Shown here piece by piece: positions 1 through 8,538 of a stretch of DNA of 50,060 bases; within the stretch, counting starts at the first letter, position 1; every line of letters begins with the position of its first letter. Position numbers and translations under genes: made by a program. Under the pieces are notes generated by a model, which saw only the letters and a program-made list of their open reading frames with translations, was not told the origin of the DNA and searched no databases. Source of the stretch: an uncultured Lachnospiraceae bacterium. GTDB lineage: Bacteria > Bacillota > Clostridia > Lachnospirales > Lachnospiraceae. The stretch lies in contig CACYTU010000063.1 in NCBI GenBank assembly GCA_902777355.1, positions 1 to 50,060 on the forward strand, given 5' to 3'.

Positions 1-75
1 AAGATTTTTGGTTGCAATGTTCCGGCCCATGTAAAAGAGGAATCATTTAGGAAGGAACTTGGCCTGAAATTGTAG
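1..75 (+). CDS. 3' end of an unidentified ORF (partial)
   Basis: An open frame enters from the left edge of the window and stops at TAG 73-75, giving 24 residues that end in RKELGLKL. Codon use looks ordinary. It would be convergent with addA. Too little is present to name a family, and it could be a chance open frame. The 140 bases between it and addA hold one copy of a dispersed hairpin repeat (131-165) and a short hairpin (195-211), but no clear terminator. Confidence 0.3.
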   Translation, partial: KIFGCNVPAHVKEESFRKELGLKL

Positions 76-130
76 TCCTACTTTTGCCGTCATCTAAGGG
101 TAAACAATCACTGCAGGGGGCTGCTCCTAT

Positions 131-165
131 TTCAAGACTCGAGTCTTGCGCGATGATGAATAAAA
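131..165 (+). repeat. Dispersed hairpin repeat, copy A (short form)
   Basis: TTCAAGACTC followed by GAGTCTTG forms a perfect 8+8 palindrome. It continues as CGCGATGATGAATAA. The same palindrome and tail occur at 15266-15330 and 28693-28764, where a middle segment is also present. This copy lacks that segment and the four-base hairpin loop. Confidence 0.7.
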
Positions 166-214
166 AATCACCGGACAGCCTGCTGAGAAGTGTATCCTGA
201 ATCGCTCAGGAATA

Positions 215-3200
215 TCACAGGCGGATCTCTTTTCCAAGCGCAGTCGAGTAAATGATCTTTTCCTTCACAGGAACTCCATAAGCATTTCCAAGAGCTTCCG
301 CATAGAGTTCCAGCTGTGTACTGTATCTCATCTTAAGTTCGTCTGCAGTTTTAACGCGGTCTGTCTTATAATCCACAAGGACGATTTTCCGGTCCTCAAT
401 GAAGAAGGCGTCGATGATACCCTGGATCATCACGGTCTCCTCTTTGGGGAGTCCTTCTCCGACCCTGTCCGCAGGGCATCCCATGACAAAAGGCTGTTCA
501 CGGAACAGAAGTCCCGCCTGATCAGCTGTGTCCATGCGCTGCGCTAGAGGCGAACTTAGAAAGCTCTGCATCTGCCGTATATTGATCAGGGCGGCATCTT
601 CTCCGGCGATCGAACCGGTATCGGCAATGCCGCGAATCCACTTTTCAATGCTTTCTCTTCCGCCCTGCAGGATTTGTTTACGGCGCGAGTAGTCAAGAAG
701 CTCAAGCACCCGGTGAAAAGCAGTTCCCCTTCTGGCAGCGGCTGCAGCGGCTTCCGCGGCCTTTGCATCTCCTTCCTCTTCCTCTTCAGATTCAGTTTCA
801 CGGCGGACAAATGCCGGCAGATAGGGAACCGGTACTTCCTCCGGAAACATTTGAGCAGGGCCTTCGGAACTGCCTTCCTCCAGCTCTTCATAAGCAGCTC
901 TCATTGCCCTGTGTTTGAGCTCGGAAACGGATGTCTGGGCGTAGAGGTCCCGCAGTTCTTCGTGGGGATATACCCTGAAATATCTGGAAGCCAGTTCCTG
1001 AGCGGCTGCGGGATCGGGCTGCTGTTCCAGCGGACGGCCTTCCAGTCCCCGCAGGATTTGGTCACACTGAGACAGATCCATCTGCCCGGCAGCAGCCTGC
1101 ATCCTCAGATCCTCCGCGGAAACAATTCTGATATCCATGGGAAAAACATCCCTGAGTCTTCCGGGAATGTCTTCGTATGCCTGAATGTCTTGGCCTGCCG
1201 GAGAATCCTGTGTCTCCTGAAAGATTTCTCCGGAAAACAAAATGGAGGAAGCCTCCGGTCCGGCCTGTGCCATGACCGCCTGACAGATCAGTTCGGCATA
1301 AGAGGAGGCACCGGCAATCATGAAGGGGGAGAGCCTGAAGGCACCGGGCCGGCTGTAAAAACCCGACATTGCCGAAAGCCAGCTCTGGAGTTTCTTTTTC
1401 ATACCTTTTTTGGAGGCAGTCAGGATCAGCTTTTCCTTTGCCCTGGTCATGGCCACATAGAGAACCCTCAGTTCCTCTCCCATGCAGTCCCGCTTGATCT
1501 TTTCCCCGATCTCAGTGCGGCGCAGGGTCGATGACCGTACTCTGGAAGTCGCGTCAAAGTAGTTGACACCTATACCCCAGTCCCCGTCATAGAGCAAGGG
1601 CCCGGAGGCGTCGTTTTTGCGGAAAGAAAAGGATCCCGATAAGCCGGCTGCAATACAGACCGGAAATTCAAGTCCTTTGCTCTTGTGGATGGTCATGATC
1701 CGCACGACATCGGCGTTCTCGTCGAGTGTATTGGCCTCACCGTAATCTATCTCCTCCTTCTTCATTCCGTCTATATAGCGGAGGAACTGGAACAGGCCGG
1801 TAAATTCCGTTTTAGCGAAAGAATCTGCGTGGTTCTGCAGCATGCGCAGGTTTGCAGCCCTTTGAGCCCCCGCCGGAAGCGCTGTGCAGAAATCCTGATA
1901 ACCGGTTTCTTCCAGAAGGCCGTTGACTATTTCAGTTACGGAGCAATACTGCATCATCTCTCTCCACTTTCTTAAAAAATCCAGAAAAGACCTGCATTTT
2001 TCAGCCAGGGATGAAGAGATCAGAGAATCTGCAGCGGGGACCTGACCCTCCCCGGCCGCACTCTTCAGTGCATCAAAGAGCTGGCCCTGATCCGCTGCCA
2101 GACGGATCAGGGAAATCTCATCAATTGTAAAATCCCCGAAATATCCGCGCAAAGCACTATAGAGGGGAATGTCCTGGCGGGGGTTATCCAGAACGCGAAG
2201 CATGGAGATCAATGTGCGTATTTCTTCGGCGGCGAAATAACCGGTTCTGGATTCCGCATAGGCAGGAATTCCCTCCCGCTCAAAAACCGCCCGCAAATCC
2301 TCGTTCCAGCCGACCGTACTTCTCAGAAGGATCACGATGTCACCGTAGCGTGCCGGTCTCATCTCCTGCGTGTCCTCATCCCTGACGGGCAGTCTGCCAA
2401 CGATCCGGCGGATGCGGTCCGCGATCAGCAGCGCCTCTTTCTGGCGGTCTGTCAGACCGGATATTTCTTCAGCCAGCACGGAGGTCCCGTCTTCCTCTCC
2501 GAAAAGTTCTTCGTCTTCTCCGCTGTCCTCATAAGAATCCCCGGAACCGCTGCCGGTATAGGAACTCCCTCCTTTTGCGGATGCAGCCTTCTGGTCATCC
2601 CCGTCGTCAGCCGCCGTGTCCAGCAGCCATAATTCGGCCCTGTACGGAGAGGTGCAGGCGTAAGGTATGTCTGTAAAAGCGTCTTCGGGCTCCATTGGAT
2701 CAGAACGGCTTTCCGGAGAACTGCCTGGTAAAGTGTCATTACAGATTTGCGGGCTATTATCCTGAATATCGTCATTACAGTCGTCAGAGTTTTCGTCGGG
2801 AAAAACAGCTCCCTTTTTCAGGGAGACGCTCTGGTCGTAATCGACACCTCCTACTTCCCTTCGCATGATGCGCATGAAAATATCGTTGACGCAATCCAGG
2901 ACCTCGGCTCTGCTCCGGAAGTTCTGATCCAGGTCGATCCGCTCTGTTTCCGGGTCGTCATGACGGTATGTATCATATTTTTGCGTAAATATTTCCGGCC
3001 TTGCCAGTCGGAATCTGTATATGCTCTGCTTGATATCACCGACCATGAAGCGGTTGTTGCGTCCTTCATCTTCTCCGGAAATAATCTGCAGAAGAAGCTC
3101 CTGTACCTCATTGCTGTCCTGATATTCATCGATCAGAATCTCTGCGTAATGGCTGCGAAGCGCCCTGGCAACACGTCTTGGGGCATAGCTTCCGTCTTCG

Positions 3201-4462
3201 TTCCGCACGGCAAGGATCTGCAGGGCAAAATGCTCAAGATCCACGAAATCAATCACATGTTTCTGTTTCTTCTTTTCCTGCAGACGGGCCGAAAAATCCA
3301 TGACCAGGGTGGACAGGGTTTTGACAGGCTCAGCCGCGGACTCCATCATAGCAAGGATCACGGAGGGAGACTGCCCGCTGACGCTTTCCGCAAGCTTCTG
3401 AATCAGTTTCTTTTCCCGGTCCCTCATCCCTTTAACGGATTTTTGCAGGTCCTTGTCGTAATGGGCATATTTTTTTCCCCGCAGGGTGGGATATTTGGGA
3501 AAAGACCATGATACTGCCCTCAGGATCGTCTCCCAGAGATTGCGCAGGGCTTCATAATCAGAAGGAAGACTGTAGACTTTGTGATTTTCGCCTGTTCCGT
3601 CACTTCCAACAGTCTCCTGCAGGGAGTTATCTCCGTCCTCTTTCTCTTTCATGACATGCAGGAGATCGCGGACTTGCCCGAACAGGGCCTGCCTCTCTTC
3701 TTCAAGGAATGGCCACACTGCATCCGGACCGTCCGGCTGCAGACAGATATCCTGCATAGCCGCGTAGGCGCTGTCCGATTCCATGAGCAGTTGAACAGAC
3801 CTGCTGATCAGAGCTTTCATCCAGGGCTGGGCAAAGAGCTCTTCTTCACTGTGGACATCATAGTCCAGTGACCGTTCTCTCAGCCATGCCTCGGGAGACG
3901 GATGGCTGCCTGCCTGGGTCCACAGTTCCGTGATCCGGTCTGTCAGTTCCTTGTCGCCCGAACCGGCTCCTGTGCAAAAGTATTCCACGCACCGCAGAAA
4001 TGCAGGATCTTTTTCCCGGTATTTGTCCTCCAGAAAGTCTTCCAGGACTTCTGCCGCGATCAGACTGTTCTCCGCAGGCTCGATCTGCCTGAATCCAGGG
4101 TCCAGATCGATCTCGCTGAAATAATTGCGCAGCAAAAAAGTGCAGAAGCTGTCGATCGTAGTGATCTGGGCATTGTGAAGGAGAACTTCCTGCCTCTGAA
4201 GATGAGTGTTGCCCGGGTCTTCCCTGAGTCTTTTGGCGAGGGCGGCGCCGATGCGCTCCCGCATTTGAGCTGCCGCTGCCCTGGTAAATGTAACCACGAG
4301 CAGACGGTCGATATCGGGAGGATTCTCACCTTCCGTGATCAGGCGGACGATCCTCTCCACAAGTACTGCGGTCTTGCCGCTGCCGGCCGCCGCCGAGACC
4401 AGTATATTGTGATTTCTGGCATCCAGCACTTTCTGCTGTGCCTTTGTAAAATTAATACCCAT
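215..4462 (-). CDS. addA: ATP-dependent helicase/nuclease subunit A (AddA)
   Basis: This is the UvrD-type helicase plus nuclease subunit of the AddAB complex, which resects double-strand ends for RecA-dependent repair in the cytoplasm. Visible are Walker A AAAGSGKT (residues 24-31), the DEYQDSN Walker B region near residue 445, helicase motifs such as MTIHKSKGLEFP, and a C-terminal PD-(D/E)XK nuclease with VDYKTDR near residue 1362. At 1415 aa it is longer than typical AddA (about 1230 aa). Much of the excess is an acidic, Ser/Gly-rich insertion at about 553-672, between helicase motifs. The gene follows addB after a 150-base spacer of degenerate repeats. The start ATG at 4462 has no strong ribosome binding site, but it places Walker A at the usual distance from the N-terminus. 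Confidence 0.96.
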   Translation of the reverse strand: MGINFTKAQQKVLDARNHNILVSAAAGSGKTAVLVERIVRLITEGENPPDIDRLLVVTFTRAAAAQMRERIGAALAKRLREDPGNTHLQRQEVLLHNAQITTIDSFCTFLLRNYFSEIDLDPGFRQIEPAENSLIAAEVLEDFLEDKYREKDPAFLRCVEYFCTGAGSGDKELTDRITELWTQAGSHPSPEAWLRERSLDYDVHSEEELFAQPWMKALISRSVQLLMESDSAYAAMQDICLQPDGPDAVWPFLEEERQALFGQVRDLLHVMKEKEDGDNSLQETVGSDGTGENHKVYSLPSDYEALRNLWETILRAVSWSFPKYPTLRGKKYAHYDKDLQKSVKGMRDREKKLIQKLAESVSGQSPSVILAMMESAAEPVKTLSTLVMDFSARLQEKKKQKHVIDFVDLEHFALQILAVRNEDGSYAPRRVARALRSHYAEILIDEYQDSNEVQELLLQIISGEDEGRNNRFMVGDIKQSIYRFRLARPEIFTQKYDTYRHDDPETERIDLDQNFRSRAEVLDCVNDIFMRIMRREVGGVDYDQSVSLKKGAVFPDENSDDCNDDIQDNSPQICNDTLPGSSPESRSDPMEPEDAFTDIPYACTSPYRAELWLLDTAADDGDDQKAASAKGGSSYTGSGSGDSYEDSGEDEELFGEEDGTSVLAEEISGLTDRQKEALLIADRIRRIVGRLPVRDEDTQEMRPARYGDIVILLRSTVGWNEDLRAVFEREGIPAYAESRTGYFAAEEIRTLISMLRVLDNPRQDIPLYSALRGYFGDFTIDEISLIRLAADQGQLFDALKSAAGEGQVPAADSLISSSLAEKCRSFLDFLRKWREMMQYCSVTEIVNGLLEETGYQDFCTALPAGAQRAANLRMLQNHADSFAKTEFTGLFQFLRYIDGMKKEEIDYGEANTLDENADVVRIMTIHKSKGLEFPVCIAAGLSGSFSFRKNDASGPLLYDGDWGIGVNYFDATSRVRSSTLRRTEIGEKIKRDCMGEELRVLYVAMTRAKEKLILTASKKGMKKKLQSWLSAMSGFYSRPGAFRLSPFMIAGASSYAELICQAVMAQAGPEASSILFSGEIFQETQDSPAGQDIQAYEDIPGRLRDVFPMDIRIVSAEDLRMQAAAGQMDLSQCDQILRGLEGRPLEQQPDPAAAQELASRYFRVYPHEELRDLYAQTSVSELKHRAMRAAYEELEEGSSEGPAQMFPEEVPVPYLPAFVRRETESEEEEEGDAKAAEAAAAAARRGTAFHRVLELLDYSRRKQILQGGRESIEKWIRGIADTGSIAGEDAALINIRQMQSFLSSPLAQRMDTADQAGLLFREQPFVMGCPADRVGEGLPKEETVMIQGIIDAFFIEDRKIVLVDYKTDRVKTADELKMRYSTQLELYAEALGNAYGVPVKEKIIYSTALGKEIRL

Positions 4463-4479
4463 AATATTTTATCAACGCT

Positions 4480-4613
4480 TTTAGACAGAACACTTTACAG
4501 TCAGAATATTTTTAAAGCCTGGACATTTCCGCAGTCAGAAATTTAAACAGACAGAATAGTTTCAAAGTCAGAAAATATCTACAGTCAGAATATATCCACA
4601 GTCAGAACATTTT
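4480..4613. repeat. Degenerate 17-bp tandem repeat in the addB-addA spacer
   Basis: The spacer consists of about seven imperfect units of the form ACAGTCAGAAtATatcc. The clearest run is AAAGTCAGAAAATATCT, ACAGTCAGAATATATCC, ACAGTCAGAACATTTTC at the addB end. It occupies almost the whole gap between the two genes, so it forms the leader in front of addA on the transcript. No function is known. Confidence 0.75.
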
Positions 4614-7600
4614 CAGCTTTTTCTTCTCTCATAGCCGGGAATCCTGATATCAAAGCCGCATGCTTCGCGGTAGGGGCAATAATCACAGGCGGTCCTTCTG
4701 CTGTCGATCACTGCGGGGGCTGCAGTCACATCCCCGTCCAGGATACCATTGGCGACCCGGCACAGCGCTCCGGCGGCCGCCTCGGCAAGCTCATCATATT
4801 CCTGAGGGTCAATGACTCTTGAAGCAGCAGTAAAGTCTCCGTCCTTTTTCCTTGCTACCGGAATGACATCGGAATTATTTGAAAAATACTTGTCCAGATG
4901 GGAGACGCTTTCCCAGTCGTTGTACACAAGTCCTGTAGGACAGAGCTTTTTGCGGATTTCCTTCAGGATCTTCTCTTCTGCTTCCAGGGAGGCAGAGACT
5001 TTCCCTACGGAATCGCCTCCTCCATTCCCATCGTGCAGATTCATGTCCCAATCGCTCCCGGCAGGTTTCTCTTCTGTGTTCTCTGTCAGATTCCTGCCGG
5101 AATCCCTGCCGGCTCCCTTATTGCCTGAATAACGAAGTGTGAGAGCCTCTTCAGGGCTGATGTTGATAACAGGATCGAACATGCGGTAATAGAGCATGGC
5201 GGAGGGCACAGAGTCCTTCTCACGCTTGAGGGCTTCCATGTAAGTGATCAGCTGAAGCTGAAGTCCTCTCCTGATCTGTTCGGGATCAAGGTCCCTGCTG
5301 CCGGACTTGTAGTCCATGATTCGGATGAAGCGCCTGCCATTCTCTTCACAGATATCTACACGGTCGATCCTGCCGTTGAGAACCAGTTCACGGCCGCGGC
5401 CCAGATCAAATCTGATCGGGGGAAGCTCCCCTTTTCCACCGCCAAAACCAAGTTCCGCCGCCACAGGAAGAAAATCGCCCTGCCTGATCTGGTACTGGAG
5501 AGTTCCTACAGTGCGCAGAAGGCGCCTCTGGAAAGTCCTCAAACGGTTCTGATCCCGGAAAGACTTGTACATCAGAAGATTCCGGTAGTTGGCTGACTCC
5601 TCCAGCAGTGCCCGTTCGGAAAGGCGTGAGGCGTCCTCTTCTGTAAAGTCTTTCCAGCTGATCTTTTCAGCGCGAAGAAGGCTGTCAAAGCGCTGGAGAG
5701 CCGCATGCAGGACTGTTCCGGCATCGGCTTCCCTGAACTCATATGTCTCCCTCTCTCTGAGACTGAGTCCATAACGCATGTGCTGACGAAGCATACACAG
5801 GGCACCGGTCTCCATGCGGCTGATACCTCCGAAGACCTTGCTCCCATAGACGGCCCGGGCGACACCCGGCGCCAGCCGCCCGGGTCTGTATCGAAACAGG
5901 GCAGCCGCCCTGAGACGATTAACAGCCCTTGAGACTGCCGGATCCGCCATAACCTCCGGGCTTGTATAAAAGCCATACAGAAGAGTGAAATCTTCTTCAA
6001 AATGCGATCTGTCTCCGCTTCCGTCCACGAATCTTCGCAGAAGATCCGCCAGGGCACTCTGTCCGCCGGATCTGTCCATGATTTTACTTCTTTGCGGAAG
6101 CTTGTCAGTAATCTCAACGGAGACTGCAGGGAAGAGGTTCCTGAGCATGGACACCAGATAGGACGGCCTGAGGCTTTTTCCGTCCTGAGACACTTTGGCG
6201 AAGGATACCGACAGCGTTTCGGAGGGCTTTGTCATATTCATATACAGATATAATCTCTGTATAAACATCTGCTGTCTGGGCGTGGGCGCCAGCACAGTTC
6301 CGCCTGAGGCAAGGAACTCGCGGTCCATATCCGAGAGGATGCCTCCGCGGGAAGCGCTGCGCGGGATATTGCCCTCATTGACCCCGGCGATAAACAGGTG
6401 CCTGATCTGGGTCAGGCGGGTGCGTTCAATATCTCCCACAAGAACCCGGTCCACACGCTGGGGAAGTGTTCCCAGACGGATCTGGGAAAGGCCTGCTTCC
6501 AGAAGTTCAAGATAGTCCCGGGCACTGATCCTCTCGCCTCCGGTCAGATCATGAATCTGGTCCAACAGGTCGATTACTTTCTGGTAGATCTGGCTGTACT
6601 GCTTCTCCCTGACAACATCCCCGGTCTTTCCGAAGCTCTCTGAAAGTGAAAAAACACGGGCCTGCGCGTCAACTCTGATCAGAAATTCATAGAGTTCTTT
6701 TGTCCTCTCAGCGCAAGTCCTTGGCCGTCTGGCAATTGTTCTTACGGCTTTTGCACTGTCGATCTGGACACCGGCGCCGGTATCCGTCTTATCCCGGGAA
6801 ATCACGGTATCAATGATTTCACCTGTATCAGTGATTTCGCCGGTATTAGTGGTTTCCCCGGCAGTAATGGTTTCCCCGGCAACAGTGTTTTCCCCGGCAG
6901 TAATGGTTTTCCCGGCAGCAGTGATTTCACCTGTATCAGTGGTTTCGCCGGTATCAGTGGTTTCCGGTTCCGGGAGGGAAGCGGTTTTCAGAGCCGGGGC
7001 GGAGACTGTCAGGGGACCAGTAACCGGCTCGACTTCACGCAGAAATCTGACCCGGGCCTCTTCACAGTCCGCGTCAAAAGGAACTGCCCACTTTTTTCTT
7101 CCCCGCACACCATTGGCCAGACAATAGTTTTCAAGCAGATCCACTTGCTCTGTCGACAGCCTGCTGAGTCCGCTGCGCAGATAGCGGAAAACCGAAGCGT
7201 AGGAAAAATTCTCAGAGGAAATCTGCAGAACACTCCTGATTCCCTCGATCAGAATATTATGAAAAACACCGCTGGTCCTGTCGATGTAGACGGGAACCCC
7301 GCTGCGGGAGGCCTCCAGGGCAAAAAAGTCCCCATAAGTCTCCAGATCGGCAGTCACGATTGCGAAGTCGCGGTAGGCACAGCCTGTATTCGCTATGATC
7401 TCCCCGATCCTGCTGAAGATTCTGCGCACTTCCTCTCTGGGTGTGGGGGCGGCAATGATCTGCAGACTCCGGTCTGTCTCCCTTTCTTTTTTTTCTTCAA
7501 AAGCTGTTTCAGGATACCTGAAAAGATTCTGTTCCAGATGGGCCAGGACAGGGCTGTCCTTGAATCGGGGAAGTCCGTCTGTAAAATAGATATCTTTTCC

Positions 7601-8452
7601 TCTGGGCAGCCGCTCTTTAGAAGCGATGCGGATGATATCCTTCACGGTTTTGCGGGTAAGGTAAAAGAGGTTTTCTTCTGCGCCCTCGCTGCCGCCGTCC
7701 GCAGTGACAGCAATATCAGGCCCGGAATCAGTGGAAACAGTAAAAGAAAAAATAACCTCTTTGGCGCAGCGGATCAGTTCAGTGACCACCCTGTACTGTA
7801 CAGTAGTAAATCCTGTAAAGCCGTCGAATACGATCACAGACCCCCGAAGGCTCACGGCTTTGGGAATCGCTGCCGCCAGCAGATCCATTGTCTCCTCTGA
7901 AGTGACATAGCGGTCTTCTTTGGCCTCTCGGAAAGCAGCATACAGCTTTTTAATATCTCTGAGCCGGGCGGAAAGAGCATTCCTCTTATTGGCCTCGGCA
8001 AAAACCGCCATCTCCTCAATCTGCTCTAATCCGATCCCGTATTGCATAAATTCCGATAGCACGGACTTGATCTCATCGATCATCCCGGGACTGTGTATTC
8101 CTCTGCGAAGTATCTGAAGGTCAGAAAAGCAGCCTGAGGCAGCCCTTCGAAGCAGAAGGCTCTTTCCAATATCATCCAGAACAGCTCTTCTGTCCTCTCC
8201 TGTCTCGGAAAACACGCGGTGTGCCAGTCTGCCGAAGCTGAGCACATCGACATTCATCAGTACATGACGCGGATCTTCGTCGATAAGCTCGTGCTGAGTC
8301 TGCATTGAATACTGCTCGGGTACAATGACAATATATTTGGTTCTGTCTTTCCCCAGAGAGGAAAGCGACTTTCCGGCTCTCTCAATGATAATTTTCCGAA
8401 GATAATGACTCTTTCCGGATCCGGAAGGTCCAAAACAAAATGAATAACTCAT
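4613..8452 (-). CDS. addB: ATP-dependent helicase/nuclease subunit B (AddB)
   Basis: AddB partners AddA in double-strand break resection. An N-terminal GPSGSGKS nucleotide-binding loop (residues 8-15) is followed by an inactivated helicase-like region, then a C-terminal RecB-type nuclease with DYKSG near residue 1042. The four iron-sulfur cysteines are present: one near residue 885 (METGALC) and three near the C-terminus (C1256, C1259, C1265 in CDYCPYREAC). At 1279 aa it is longer than usual (about 1160 aa), largely because of a low-complexity insertion of six-residue repeats, T-[DA]-[TA]-G-E-x, at about residues 494-546. The insertion lies between conserved blocks and is in frame. The gene is upstream of addA and probably co-transcribed with it. 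Confidence 0.95.
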   Translation of the reverse strand: MSYSFCFGPSGSGKSHYLRKIIIERAGKSLSSLGKDRTKYIVIVPEQYSMQTQHELIDEDPRHVLMNVDVLSFGRLAHRVFSETGEDRRAVLDDIGKSLLLRRAASGCFSDLQILRRGIHSPGMIDEIKSVLSEFMQYGIGLEQIEEMAVFAEANKRNALSARLRDIKKLYAAFREAKEDRYVTSEETMDLLAAAIPKAVSLRGSVIVFDGFTGFTTVQYRVVTELIRCAKEVIFSFTVSTDSGPDIAVTADGGSEGAEENLFYLTRKTVKDIIRIASKERLPRGKDIYFTDGLPRFKDSPVLAHLEQNLFRYPETAFEEKKERETDRSLQIIAAPTPREEVRRIFSRIGEIIANTGCAYRDFAIVTADLETYGDFFALEASRSGVPVYIDRTSGVFHNILIEGIRSVLQISSENFSYASVFRYLRSGLSRLSTEQVDLLENYCLANGVRGRKKWAVPFDADCEEARVRFLREVEPVTGPLTVSAPALKTASLPEPETTDTGETTDTGEITAAGKTITAGENTVAGETITAGETTNTGEITDTGEIIDTVISRDKTDTGAGVQIDSAKAVRTIARRPRTCAERTKELYEFLIRVDAQARVFSLSESFGKTGDVVREKQYSQIYQKVIDLLDQIHDLTGGERISARDYLELLEAGLSQIRLGTLPQRVDRVLVGDIERTRLTQIRHLFIAGVNEGNIPRSASRGGILSDMDREFLASGGTVLAPTPRQQMFIQRLYLYMNMTKPSETLSVSFAKVSQDGKSLRPSYLVSMLRNLFPAVSVEITDKLPQRSKIMDRSGGQSALADLLRRFVDGSGDRSHFEEDFTLLYGFYTSPEVMADPAVSRAVNRLRAAALFRYRPGRLAPGVARAVYGSKVFGGISRMETGALCMLRQHMRYGLSLRERETYEFREADAGTVLHAALQRFDSLLRAEKISWKDFTEEDASRLSERALLEESANYRNLLMYKSFRDQNRLRTFQRRLLRTVGTLQYQIRQGDFLPVAAELGFGGGKGELPPIRFDLGRGRELVLNGRIDRVDICEENGRRFIRIMDYKSGSRDLDPEQIRRGLQLQLITYMEALKREKDSVPSAMLYYRMFDPVINISPEEALTLRYSGNKGAGRDSGRNLTENTEEKPAGSDWDMNLHDGNGGGDSVGKVSASLEAEEKILKEIRKKLCPTGLVYNDWESVSHLDKYFSNNSDVIPVARKKDGDFTAASRVIDPQEYDELAEAAAGALCRVANGILDGDVTAAPAVIDSRRTACDYCPYREACGFDIRIPGYERRKS
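6813..6970. repeat. 18-bp in-frame tandem repeat inside addB
   Basis: About eight to nine imperfect copies of an 18-bp unit (on the plus strand GTATCAGTGATTTCGCCG and variants with CCCCGGCAGTAATGGTTT) encode TDTGET/ITAGEN/TVAGET hexapeptides. The period is a multiple of three, so copy-number changes would keep the frame. It is an insertion relative to the ordinary AddB family. Confidence 0.85.
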
Positions 8453-8538
8453 ATGCGAAGCCTGCCTTTATGTACATTTTTACATCAAAAGTGACTAAAC
8501 ACACCTCTGCAGGGCATGTTCGGATTTGAGCGTATCAA

